Both the position numbers and the translations under genes were made by a program. This document shows positions 1 to 8,054 of a DNA stretch of 17,542 nucleotides, one piece after another; the first letter of the stretch is position 1, and each line of letters begins with the position of its first letter. Source of the stretch: Desulfobacterales bacterium (lineage in GTDB: Bacteria; Desulfobacterota; Desulfobacteria; Desulfobacterales; Desulfosalsimonadaceae); contig JAOZOL010000024.1 in assembly GCA_029933295.1 (NCBI GenBank), positions 1 through 17,542 on the forward strand. Reading direction: 5' to 3'. The notes under the pieces were generated by a model. The model saw only the letters and a list, made by a program, of their open reading frames with translations. It ran no database searches and was not told the origin of the DNA.

Positions 1-1
1 T

Positions 2-28
2 TCTCTGTGTCCTCCGTGTTCTCTGTGG
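2..28. repeat. Three imperfect 9-bp tandem units (CTCTGTG-like)
   Basis: Bases 2-10 (TCTCTGTGT), 11-19 (CCTCCGTGT) and 20-28 (TCTCTGTGG) form three back-to-back 9-base units that differ at only a few positions, followed by TGAAAAG. The stretch lies upstream of the first gene and does not look coding. From memory, CTCTGTG-rich strings of this kind recur between genes in environmental Gram-negative genomes, but I cannot verify that here. The left edge of the window may cut a longer array. Confidence 0.5.
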
Positions 29-40
29 TGAAAAGAAGTG

Positions 41-72
41 CACAAATTGTTATTATCACAAATTGTTATTAT
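41..72. repeat. Perfect 16-bp tandem duplication before the first gene
   Basis: The 16-mer CACAAATTGTTATTAT occurs at 41-56 and again, identically and with no spacer, at 57-72. The second copy abuts the Shine-Dalgarno-like AAGGTG (73-78) of the ATG at 83. It may be a recent slippage duplication, or a doubled AT-rich site in the promoter/5' leader. The sequence alone does not show a bound regulator. Confidence 0.8.
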
Positions 73-82
73 AAGGTGCGCC

Positions 83-1210
83 ATGAAAATAACCCGAAGA
101 CAGTTTATTAAAAGGCTCTCTGCCGGTGCTTTAGTTGTGGGAGCAAATCCTCTGCTTAGCGCATGCGGCGGGATAACACGAAATGATTTGATTTCAGACA
201 AACCGACAGCTGAAAATTTATTCGACTTGGACGAAATGGATATTAATATCCTTTCTTATGCATCCCTTGCGCCAAGCGCCTTGAATGTCCAGCCATGGTT
301 TGTCCGTGTTGTAGACCGCCACCGGCACTGGATCATCGGTGCAGACCCCAGACGAAGGCTCCCTGCAATTGATCCGGACAACCGGGAAATTCTTCTGTCC
401 ATCGGCGCTTTTGTTGAAAATTTATTTATCGCAGCTTCAACAATGGGGCTTTTCGCTGATTTTGAAATCATAGCAAAAACCCCTTTTGATTCTGAAATCG
501 TTAGCGTAAAATTTACAAAAACTCCAAAAGTTGACTATCCGCTCAAACGGCTGTCTTTGCGCCGAACGATCAAAAAAGGACTTTCACAAAAAGAACTGAA
601 AAACCAAACTATTAATGCTTTGTCAGCACCGATCAAAGATTGCTTTCTATATTCTCCCAAAGGGACAGCGCATGCAGCCTGTATCCGTGATGGACTGATG
701 GAACAATACCGCAACCAGTTGCAACGGGATGCGGCACAAGCAGAAATCAGCAGCTGGATTCGGTTAGCTGATGATGACGCAGAAAAATTCAGAGATGGTC
801 TTACACTGGAAGGAATGGAAATCGGGGGTATCCCGGGATGGTATCTGCGGCATTTTGCCGAACCGTCTGATTTTATGAAACCCGGATACAGAGAAAAAAG
901 CCTGGACTATACCGCCGCACTCACAAAAGAGGGAGCAGGCTGGATCATTATCACCAGTGAAGGAAATGATGTTGCCCATCTGATTGAAACCGGAAGAAAA
1001 TTTGAACAAATGGCGCTGCTTGCAAGAGAACACAATGTGGCGATTCATCCCATGAGTCAGTATCTGGAAGAAAAATCAGGTTTAGACATGATCCGTATGT
1101 CCCACAAAAAGGATATCTTCCCCCAGTTCATTCTTCGGGCAGGCTATCGATATAACTACCCGCCTCCGGTTTCACTCAGACGGTCCGTGTGCTGGTTTTT
1201 GAGGGCATAA
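83..1210 (+). CDS. Tat-exported lipoprotein of the nitroreductase superfamily (Acg-like FMN-binding)
   Basis: A 375-residue protein. The start at ATG 83 is preferred because AAGGTG lies at 73-78 and because it puts a textbook twin-arginine motif at the very N-terminus (TRRQFIK, Arg5-Arg6). A hydrophobic stretch and a lipobox LSAC with Cys28 follow, so the protein should be folded in the cytoplasm, exported by Tat and lipid-anchored. The body starts with the pattern LAPSALNVQPW (about residues 62-72), then a D-P-R-R-R-LP-IDPDNRE stretch and SIGAFVENL. These match what I know of the Acg/Rv2032-type FMN-binding branch of the nitroreductase superfamily; this branch often lacks demonstrated reductase activity. 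The substrate is unknown. The TAA stop shares its last A with the ATG of queC, implying translational coupling. A GTG at 38 in the same frame would bury the Tat motif and translate the tandem repeat, so it was not used. Confidence 0.8.
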   Translation: MKITRRQFIKRLSAGALVVGANPLLSACGGITRNDLISDKPTAENLFDLDEMDINILSYASLAPSALNVQPWFVRVVDRHRHWIIGADPRRRLPAIDPDNREILLSIGAFVENLFIAASTMGLFADFEIIAKTPFDSEIVSVKFTKTPKVDYPLKRLSLRRTIKKGLSQKELKNQTINALSAPIKDCFLYSPKGTAHAACIRDGLMEQYRNQLQRDAAQAEISSWIRLADDDAEKFRDGLTLEGMEIGGIPGWYLRHFAEPSDFMKPGYREKSLDYTAALTKEGAGWIIITSEGNDVAHLIETGRKFEQMALLAREHNVAIHPMSQYLEEKSGLDMIRMSHKKDIFPQFILRAGYRYNYPPPVSLRRSVCWFLRA

Positions 1211-1917
1211 TGAACAAAAAAATTAAAAAAGCGGTTGTATTATCCAGCGGTGGTCTTGATTCCACAACAACACTCGCTATTGCAATTAAAGAAGGCTATG
1301 AATGCTATAGTTTAAGTTTTTTTTACGGTCAGCGTCATAAATTTGAATTAACTGCTGCAAAAAAAATCACTGAAAAATTTGATGTAAAACAGCATCTGGT
1401 ACTTAACCTTGATCTTGACCGGATCGGCGGGTCATCTTTGACAGATGATATGGATGTTCCAAAAAATAAAAATTTAAAAGAGATGAGCAACGGCATCCCT
1501 ACAACCTATGTACCGGCAAGAAACACCATTTTTCTCTCCTGCGCCCTTGCCTGGGGCGAGGTGCTTGGCGCATCTGATATCTTTATCGGCGTTAATGCGG
1601 TCGATTACAGCGGATATCCGGATTGCCGGCCTGAATACATTGCGGCGTTTGAAAAAATGGCCAACCTGGCCTTAAAATCAACGGTTGAAAAAAAGATATC
1701 CATCCGTATCCGAACCCCGTTGCTGCATATGAGCAAAGCAGATATTATCCGGACAGGAATCGATCTGGGTATTGATTATTCGATAACCCACAGCTGCTAT
1801 GATCCGGATGCAAAAGGTCTTGCCTGTGGAATGTGTGACAGTTGTCTGTTAAGAAAAAAAGGATTTAACGACGCAGGGATCAAAGACCCGACTATATATG
1901 TAAATCAATGCCGTTAA
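1210..1917 (+). CDS. queC: 7-cyano-7-deazaguanine (preQ0) synthase QueC
   Basis: QueC converts 7-carboxy-7-deazaguanine to preQ0 using ATP and ammonia, in the pathway to queuosine in tRNA or to deazapurine DNA modifications. The 235-residue length is normal. The PP-loop ATP-pyrophosphatase motif SGGLDS is at residues 13-18, followed by FFYGQRH, and later YVPARNTIFLS and NAVDYSGYPDCRPEY, all QueC hallmarks. The C-terminus carries four zinc-ligand cysteines, C196, C206, C209 and C212 (C-x9-C-x2-C-x2-C). The ATG at 1210 overlaps the stop of the preceding gene by one base and has GAGGG at 1201-1205; an upstream in-frame GTG at 1189 would add seven non-conserved residues and was rejected. No other que genes are in the window. 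Confidence 0.97.
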   Translation: MNKKIKKAVVLSSGGLDSTTTLAIAIKEGYECYSLSFFYGQRHKFELTAAKKITEKFDVKQHLVLNLDLDRIGGSSLTDDMDVPKNKNLKEMSNGIPTTYVPARNTIFLSCALAWGEVLGASDIFIGVNAVDYSGYPDCRPEYIAAFEKMANLALKSTVEKKISIRIRTPLLHMSKADIIRTGIDLGIDYSITHSCYDPDAKGLACGMCDSCLLRKKGFNDAGIKDPTIYVNQCR

Positions 1918-1936
1918 CTTAAGGGCATTGGTCATT
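1906..1936 (+). terminator. Weak terminator-like hairpin at the end of queC
   Basis: CAATGCC (1906-1912) is perfectly complementary to GGCATTG (1924-1930), giving a 7-bp stem around an 11-base loop that contains the queC TAA stop (1915-1917). The downstream sequence is only moderately T-rich (GTCATTTT). It could be a weak intrinsic terminator or part of the adjoining repeat structure. Confidence 0.4.
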
Positions 1937-1944
1937 TTAATAGC

Positions 1945-2008
1945 GAATGTCGAACAAGGAATTTTTAAAAAAAGTACCTCGAAATTCGACATTCCCTGTT
2001 CGATATTC
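1945..2008. repeat. Imperfect inverted repeat between queC and the glycosyltransferase gene
   Basis: The left arm GAATGTCGAACAAGGA (1945-1960) is complementary to TCCCTGTTCGATATTC (1993-2008) with two mismatches, one of them a G-U pair in RNA. The first ten bases of the left arm (1945-1954) also have a perfect reverse complement at 1985-1994, so two alternative foldings exist. The element lies wholly in the gap and creates an artificial upstream extension of the next reading frame. It looks like an interspersed palindromic element; the genome-wide copy number cannot be seen from here. Confidence 0.65.
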
Positions 2009-2051
2009 TGCGGTTCATTTTGAAAAAAGTTCTTATGTTAATAACTTTGAT

Positions 2052-3464
2052 ATGAAAATTGCATACTTACACTATCACTTAAAACCCGGCGGTGTCACAA
2101 CGGTTATAAGACAGCAGATAGACGCTGTAAAGGATTTCTGTGAAATTCTGGTGATCACCGGTTCCCCTCCGACCGATGTTTTCCCGGCTGAAACCATCGT
2201 TATCCCCGGTATCGGTTACTCTCAGCCTGACAGCGATTTACCCCCCCCTGAAAAAATTGCTCAGGCAATTATTAATGCCATCCATGACAGATGGGAAACC
2301 GGTTGTGATCTGCTCCATGTGCATAATCCCCTGCTGGCAAAAAACAAAAATTTTCTAAAAATTCTTTCAGTCCTTCGGGGAAAAAATATTCGTCTGTTTC
2401 TTCAGGTCCATGACTTTGCTGAAGATGGTCGGCCATGGTCTTATTATACTGAAAATGACTACCCTGCTGACTGCCAGTACGGGGTAATCAATTCGCGGGA
2501 TTTTGAAATCCTCATAAAAACAGGTCTTAAACCCGATGGATTACATTTGCTGGCAAATACCGTCAGCCCCTTTAAAACCGAAGGGGGGAAAAAAATTCCC
2601 AAAGAGATTATCCTGTATCCCGTGCGGGCGATCCGCAGAAAAAATATCGGTGAAGCCCTGCTTTTGTCATTATTCTTTCCAAACAATGAGACCCTGGCTA
2701 TTACCCTTCCCCCCAACAGCCATAGGGATTGGACAACCTATGACGATTGGAAAAAATTTGCACACCATCATGCATTAAAGGTCATATTTGAAGCTGCCGA
2801 TCAGTATGATTTTACTGATCTGGTAAAATCCGCAAAATGCCTGATCACCACCAGTATTTCCGAAGGATTCGGGTTTGCCTTTCTTGAACCGTGGACAGCC
2901 GGAAAAACACTTATAGGTCGGAATATTCCAGACATTTGCCGGGATTTTTCAAAAAATGATATTCACCTGGATCATCTTTATAATCAGATTTTAATCCCTG
3001 TGGATTGGTTCGATATTCATCAATTTTATGAAAAATGGAAAGCCTGTATCCTTAAAAATGCCCGCCGGTTTAATATCAAAATCTCCGTTTCACGCGTTGA
3101 CGCTGCATTTAAAACCATCACCAAAGATAATTGTATCGATTTTGCTCACTTAAATGAAAACATGCAACAGCACATCATCTCAATGCTTATAAATAGCAAC
3201 GACATTAAAAAACAGATACTGAAATTAAATCCATTTCTGGCGAATATAACCCGCCTCCCAGACCACCATAACCGGATTTCACACAACAAAAAGGCCGTTG
3301 TGGCATCTTATTCTCAAAAGGCATATCAACGGTGCCTGATGGACATTTATTCCCGTATCGTACAGGAATCCGTCAGCCAGCAGATAGATAAGCAGGTACT
3401 TGCCCGTGAATTTTTAAATCCCGAGACATTCAGCCTGTTAAAATGGAGTGATGACGATGTTTAA
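2052..3464 (+). CDS. GT-B fold glycosyltransferase (family 4-like)
   Basis: A retaining GT4-like glycosyltransferase of 470 residues from the ATG at 2052. The N-terminal Rossmann half opens with MKIAYLHYH and the donor-domain-type glycine motif PGGVTTV (residues 12-18), then DLLHVHNP and LQVHDFAEDGRPW. The C-terminal half holds the E-x7-E motif, with E271 in SEGFGFAFLE and E279 at its end; in this superfamily it contacts the nucleotide-sugar donor. About 110 residues follow the usual GT-B core, predicted mostly helical, with no family I recognise. The frame is open upstream to an ATG at 1947, but that extension is translated from an inverted repeat, so 2052 is favoured; no strong ribosome binding site is visible for either. 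The stop overlaps the start of the HAD gene, indicating a two-gene unit. Donor and acceptor are unknown. Confidence 0.8.
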   Translation: MKIAYLHYHLKPGGVTTVIRQQIDAVKDFCEILVITGSPPTDVFPAETIVIPGIGYSQPDSDLPPPEKIAQAIINAIHDRWETGCDLLHVHNPLLAKNKNFLKILSVLRGKNIRLFLQVHDFAEDGRPWSYYTENDYPADCQYGVINSRDFEILIKTGLKPDGLHLLANTVSPFKTEGGKKIPKEIILYPVRAIRRKNIGEALLLSLFFPNNETLAITLPPNSHRDWTTYDDWKKFAHHHALKVIFEAADQYDFTDLVKSAKCLITTSISEGFGFAFLEPWTAGKTLIGRNIPDICRDFSKNDIHLDHLYNQILIPVDWFDIHQFYEKWKACILKNARRFNIKISVSRVDAAFKTITKDNCIDFAHLNENMQQHIISMLINSNDIKKQILKLNPFLANITRLPDHHNRISHNKKAVVASYSQKAYQRCLMDIYSRIVQESVSQQIDKQVLAREFLNPETFSLLKWSDDDV

Positions 3465-4305
3465 AAAACTCATGTCTGCTTATATCACACCGTTGTCACC
3501 TGTACCGACATCGGTGAAACCGGCTCTAAATCTTAAAATCCCGGTTCGCGCCATCCTTTTTGATATCTACGGGACACTGTTTATCAGTAAAGCCGGCGAT
3601 ATAAGTCTTTCAAAAAAAGAATCGGAAATATCATCTACACTCAAAACCCTGCTTGTAAAATACGCAGCAAACCAATCGATTAAAAAACTGATGCACAGCT
3701 TTTATCTATCCATTGAAAACACCCACAAACATTTAAAAAAGACCGGCATCGATTTTCCGGAAGTACACATTGACCGCACCTGGATGGATGTGTTAAATTT
3801 TAAAAACATTAATATTGCCAGAAATTTTGCCATTGAATATGAAATGATCGTCAACCCGGTTTATCCCATGCCCGGCTTAAATAATGTGTTAAAAACCATA
3901 AGTGATCACCACCTTTACATGGGAATTATTTCAAACGCCCAGTTTTTCACACCCCATCTGTTTGATCTGTTCTGCGGCGCGATGCCGGAACACCTTGGGT
4001 TTCATCCGGACCTGATTTTTTATTCTTTTCAGCACCATCACGCAAAGCCCTCATTGTACATGTTCAATAAAGCCATCGAGCAGATAAAAAAAATCGGATT
4101 AACACCGCAGGAAGTGCTCTATGTGGGAAACGACATGCTAAATGATATATATCCTGCTCATTTAGTCGGATTCCAAACCGGACTGTTTGCAGGCGATGCC
4201 AGATCGCTTCGGCTTAGAAAAAACAATCCAAAATGCAACGCATTAATTCCGGATGCAGTTTTTACAAATTTAAAACAATTGCTTTTTATGTTAACAAACC
4301 CGTAA
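3457..4305 (+). CDS. HAD-superfamily hydrolase (haloacid dehalogenase-like, DxYGT type)
   Basis: A 282-residue HAD hydrolase. Motif I is FDIYGTLF with nucleophile Asp36 and Tyr38 where phosphatases usually have the acid/base Asp. This DxY form is familiar from L-2-haloacid dehalogenases and their relatives. Motif II is the Ser in GIISNAQ, motif III the Lys in HHAKPS, and motif IV the acidic VGNDMLNDI. A cap-like helical insert lies between motifs I and II. About 30 residues precede motif I. The start at ATG 3457 is chosen because GGAG (3445-3448) is eight bases upstream; ATG 3451 and GTG 3448 in the same frame are too close to that site. It overlaps the glycosyltransferase stop by eight bases, so the two are probably coupled, and it may act on a product or donor of that enzyme (inference). 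The chemistry, dehalogenase or phosphatase, is unresolved. Confidence 0.82.
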   Translation: MFKKLMSAYITPLSPVPTSVKPALNLKIPVRAILFDIYGTLFISKAGDISLSKKESEISSTLKTLLVKYAANQSIKKLMHSFYLSIENTHKHLKKTGIDFPEVHIDRTWMDVLNFKNINIARNFAIEYEMIVNPVYPMPGLNNVLKTISDHHLYMGIISNAQFFTPHLFDLFCGAMPEHLGFHPDLIFYSFQHHHAKPSLYMFNKAIEQIKKIGLTPQEVLYVGNDMLNDIYPAHLVGFQTGLFAGDARSLRLRKNNPKCNALIPDAVFTNLKQLLFMLTNP

Positions 4306-4365
4306 AAAAAATATACGAGTTCTTCATTTTTATTTATACAGATTTCTGATGGGTGACAGATACAA

Positions 4366-7300
4366 ATGGATAATTCATTAAACATCGCTGCGATATTGAA
4401 ATTTTTAAAAAAGATTGTTTTAATAATTTCCGTTCTTGTCGCGCTGGTGGTATTGCTCGTGTCTGTCGTGCTGTTTTTTCTCCCTGACATGGTATCGTCT
4501 GACAAATGTAACAACCTTTTAGAAACACAGATTTCCGATGCCCTGGCGCGTCCGGTGAACATCGGGCAATTATCCTGGACATGGAAAGACGGTATTAAAA
4601 TAAACAACCTTGATATATCAGATACACCGGAATTTTCAGACACATCCCTGATATCTCTTAAGACAGCCGGATTAGATATTAATTTTCGGGACATGTTGCA
4701 TCGAAAATTTACTTTCAGTTTCCTGATTTCAAATATGGACATCAACATTGTCCGGGACTCAGACGGGCGGTTAAATATAACGCAGATGGGGGCTGAAAAA
4801 CCCAAGAAAGAAAAAGCACCATTAAAAAAAAGTTCCGAGAAAAAAACAAAAAAACCGTTTTCGCTGCCCGTGGATGTCCAGTCTACTATAAAGTTTTCCA
4901 ACATTTCAGTCACATTTGATGATCGAATGGCCGGCCGGAAATATGCCATTAATAATGCAGTGATCGGACTGGAAACAGGATCATTAAAAAATGCGCCACT
5001 GACACTATCGGTTGATTTAGACTTATCTGTAGATAAACAGCACATACCCCATTCGTCATTGCGTGCCACGATTAAAAATATTTTCAAAAAAAACAGGGAA
5101 CTAAATATCAAGGGACTCTCGGCTGCCCTGAGTGCCGACCTGCCCGGCATTGCGGCAAAGATTACCGGGGATATGTCAAATTCAGGCATTAACAGTGATA
5201 TACAGATCGATCTCGCGTCTCTGCTCACTGCCGCAGCCCCCTTTCTCCCGGATTCTGTGAATCATTCCGATATTAAAGGCACCATTGTTTTTTCCGCAGA
5301 TGCCACGGGGATACCGGATGATCCGGTTATATGGCATACCACCCTGACCGCCGACGATTTGTCCGTATCGGGTAAACTTGTTCGCGACAAGGCCATAGGC
5401 CCCGGAAATCTTAAAATCGCCTTAAATGGCAGCCTTGATCAAAAAAATGAACAAGTAAAACTTGATTCCGCTGAAATCGTTATTCTTAAAAACAGCCGGA
5501 TTCACGCTCACGGCCGCATGGAACAATTTAAAGGCGACAATAAATTTATTGATATGGCTGTTGCGCCGCTTTATCTGGATGTCAGCGAACTCACAGCCTT
5601 TATAAAACCATTCATGCCGGAATCCCTTGCGCTGGCAAATCATCCGGAACCCGCGAATATCTCCTTGGGTGAGCTGCGATTTACCGGGGCGCTTGATGCA
5701 GGCAATGCAGATGTACTTCTTTCAAACCTGGATGTGCGATTGCCCGGGATAAAATTTTATCCGGTTAAAAACACAACCCCTTTAATTGAAATAAACGGCA
5801 GCAAATTGTCTGTTGAAAGTTTTAAGGCAGCACTGACAGACCTGTTTCCCGCCGCAGCATCTCTGACTGCGTCAATTAACATAGACACATTGGTAAACCG
5901 GAACAAAACAGGCGCCATCTCCATCACCGGCATACATCTTGAAAACTTTACGGCAAATGCCGAAAAAATTAAAAAGGCTGCATATTCCGGGTTTGGCATA
6001 CAGGGCGAAATATCCCTTGATGATCAGCTGACCGTTAAAACGATTACCATTTCCGATCAACTGAAAATTGATTCCCTATTCCAATCCATATCAACCATGG
6101 CAATACTTAACCCGGATGGTTCTGTAAATGGAGCCCTTCACCATTTTTCCATCAATACGCCGAAACTGTCTTTTACCCAAAAACCGCTTGGGCCTATTTC
6201 CACCAGGTGCGCCGTCAATCTGGCCATTGAAAGATTAAACCTTAAACAACAAAAACCACTGTTGATTGATATTGGTAAATTTATTACCCGCATAAACCTG
6301 GAAGACGCCCTGTCATTAACCCTTGAAGTAAATGCCAAAGAGACGGAGGCGGGCAATTCAGGGTTTACCGCTGATGGTGAAGTTACAGCCATCCTTGACA
6401 AGTTGACGCGTAAAATTCCTCCCCGCTTATTGGCCGGAATTTCGGTTTCCGGAAATGCCAGGGTAACGATTAATGCCAAAGGCCGAAGACCCAAAACAGA
6501 TGAAATTGATGCATTGAAAACCAGACGACTGGAAAAAAATCTTGATTTTATAGATGCACTCACCCTCGGAGTCTGGTTGGATAACGCAAATATTAAGCTT
6601 GCCGGGTCTGAAAAAACAAGTATTACTGCCGGGCCCATCACAGGCGATCCGGTATTTGAATATACTTTGGCCGGCAAATCCGGCATGGGGAAACTCAACA
6701 CGCACCTTGTGGTTGCTGACCTGACAGGACTTCCCGGCATAAACACAAAAAACCCTATTACCATTGAACTGCTGATTTCAGGAAACCATGATTATTTAAA
6801 AGCCATTGATCTTCATCAACAATTGTCCATTAAACCGTTGAGGATTAAAGAATACATCATTGCAAGCATCGACGGACTGGACCGGATCATCACAAAAAAT
6901 CCCATGCCCCCCTTGTCCGTCTGGCTTTCAGATGCGGGCGGTAAAATAGCAGCAGGTGCCAGCATGCCTGATTGTTCTTTAATCAGTAATCTTAAGCTGC
7001 CTGCCAGCACTGCTTTACAGCTAACCGGGAAATTTGACACCAGTGCCGAATTAACGGTTATTCCCGACAAATCCGTTGCCGGAAATCTTTCAATGATAAT
7101 CGAAGAGATGAACCTGGCATTGGCAGATACCATCACAGCAGACAGCGTTTCTGCCAATCTTCTTTTTGCAAAATCATATCAGATTAAATCAGGCTCACTG
7201 TCGGATGCAAGTTTAAACAGGCCGGCGGCCCTGTCCGCAAATGTGATTCAAAGCGCATTTACCGGCACATCTTCTGCCGGGGATACTGATATTAATCGCC

Positions 7301-8034
7301 ACATCCGTTACATCAATAAACGGATGAACCCTGACCCTGCCCTGTCGTTTAAAAAGGCTGATATTGCGGCCGGTCCGTTTCCTTTGACTATCGGAGAATC
7401 CCAGGTCATGCTTGGGCTTAACAACGGCCTGCCGAATCTGGACTATTTTCAGTTCGACCTGCTGGATGGAACGATAAACGGTTCATTAAATATTTTCAAA
7501 AAACATGACGACTTTTTTCTAAATGCCGGATTAAACTTTTCCGGCATCAACACGGCAAAAATCTTTCCAAAGGCGTTTTCAGGCAAAGATCCGTCAGAAG
7601 CTAAAATCAGCGGATCACTCTATGCGGTGATACCTGTTACGGACCGACTTGATCCGATACTTGAAAATTCAACAATTATTATCGAATTTACCCACATCGG
7701 CTCAAGGGCCCTTGAACGGCTCTTGTATGCCCTGGACCCCTATGAAAATAATGAGGCAATCATTTCCCAGCGTCGAATTTTAAAAAGCGGTTCGCCCAAA
7801 AAAATCCGGATTGAAATAAAAGACGGATTTTTATCCATGAGCGGGAAGATATCAATTAGAACACTGACAATTGATTTCCCCCGGATTCGCCGGTTAAACA
7901 TTGCCCGGCTTCCCGGGATTGCCAAATTTGAAGACAAACTGATAGTTTTAAAACCGGTTATCAGTATATTGAAAAAATTATCAGCCGTCACCTTAACCAT
8001 CAGCAAAAAAACCGGCACCATTGGATTTGAATAA
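4366..8034 (+). CDS. AsmA-like inner-membrane-anchored protein (possible YdbH/TamB-type lipid-transport bridge)
   Basis: A 1222-residue protein with one N-terminal membrane helix (about residues 17-39, preceded by KFLKK) and a large periplasmic body. After the helix comes the AsmA-type start: a short amphipathic region, then LARPVNIGQLSW and alternating short beta-strands of the type I-x-I-x-x-L-x-I-S, continuing throughout as repeated beta/hydrophobic-groove segments. A lysine-rich linker occupies about residues 144-168. Later segments such as TINGSLNIF and LSMSGKISIRTLTIDFP are typical of AsmA-like C-terminal repeats. AsmA-like proteins (TamB, YhdP, YdbH) form groove-shaped bridges that move phospholipid between inner and outer membranes. 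The gene 20 bases downstream encodes a DUF1318 lipoprotein, which in enterobacteria sits with ydbH, so a YdbH-like role is the best guess. It starts 60 bases after the HAD gene, with GGGTGA at 4350-4355 as a possible ribosome binding site. Confidence 0.78.
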   Translation: MDNSLNIAAILKFLKKIVLIISVLVALVVLLVSVVLFFLPDMVSSDKCNNLLETQISDALARPVNIGQLSWTWKDGIKINNLDISDTPEFSDTSLISLKTAGLDINFRDMLHRKFTFSFLISNMDINIVRDSDGRLNITQMGAEKPKKEKAPLKKSSEKKTKKPFSLPVDVQSTIKFSNISVTFDDRMAGRKYAINNAVIGLETGSLKNAPLTLSVDLDLSVDKQHIPHSSLRATIKNIFKKNRELNIKGLSAALSADLPGIAAKITGDMSNSGINSDIQIDLASLLTAAAPFLPDSVNHSDIKGTIVFSADATGIPDDPVIWHTTLTADDLSVSGKLVRDKAIGPGNLKIALNGSLDQKNEQVKLDSAEIVILKNSRIHAHGRMEQFKGDNKFIDMAVAPLYLDVSELTAFIKPFMPESLALANHPEPANISLGELRFTGALDAGNADVLLSNLDVRLPGIKFYPVKNTTPLIEINGSKLSVESFKAALTDLFPAAASLTASINIDTLVNRNKTGAISITGIHLENFTANAEKIKKAAYSGFGIQGEISLDDQLTVKTITISDQLKIDSLFQSISTMAILNPDGSVNGALHHFSINTPKLSFTQKPLGPISTRCAVNLAIERLNLKQQKPLLIDIGKFITRINLEDALSLTLEVNAKETEAGNSGFTADGEVTAILDKLTRKIPPRLLAGISVSGNARVTINAKGRRPKTDEIDALKTRRLEKNLDFIDALTLGVWLDNANIKLAGSEKTSITAGPITGDPVFEYTLAGKSGMGKLNTHLVVADLTGLPGINTKNPITIELLISGNHDYLKAIDLHQQLSIKPLRIKEYIIASIDGLDRIITKNPMPPLSVWLSDAGGKIAAGASMPDCSLISNLKLPASTALQLTGKFDTSAELTVIPDKSVAGNLSMIIEEMNLALADTITADSVSANLLFAKSYQIKSGSLSDASLNRPAALSANVIQSAFTGTSSAGDTDINRHIRYINKRMNPDPALSFKKADIAAGPFPLTIGESQVMLGLNNGLPNLDYFQFDLLDGTINGSLNIFKKHDDFFLNAGLNFSGINTAKIFPKAFSGKDPSEAKISGSLYAVIPVTDRLDPILENSTIIIEFTHIGSRALERLLYALDPYENNEAIISQRRILKSGSPKKIRIEIKDGFLSMSGKISIRTLTIDFPRIRRLNIARLPGIAKFEDKLIVLKPVISILKKLSAVTLTISKKTGTIGFE

Positions 8035-8054
8035 TTTTTAAAAGGATAATCATC

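Noticed and set aside
38..82. GTG at 38 as the start of the nitroreductase-family gene
   Set aside because: It would put the tandem repeat in the coding sequence and move the Tat motif away from the N-terminus; ATG 83 has a proper ribosome binding site.
4158..5228. A 356-codon open frame on the minus strand
   Set aside because: It lies across the HAD gene end and the AsmA-like gene, both of which have clear motifs. Its translation is Ser/Phe/Ile/Arg-rich with no recognisable domain, typical of an antisense shadow.
6138..6764. A 208-codon open frame on the minus strand
   Set aside because: Fully antisense to the AsmA-like gene and compositionally a shadow; no motif, no credible ribosome binding site.
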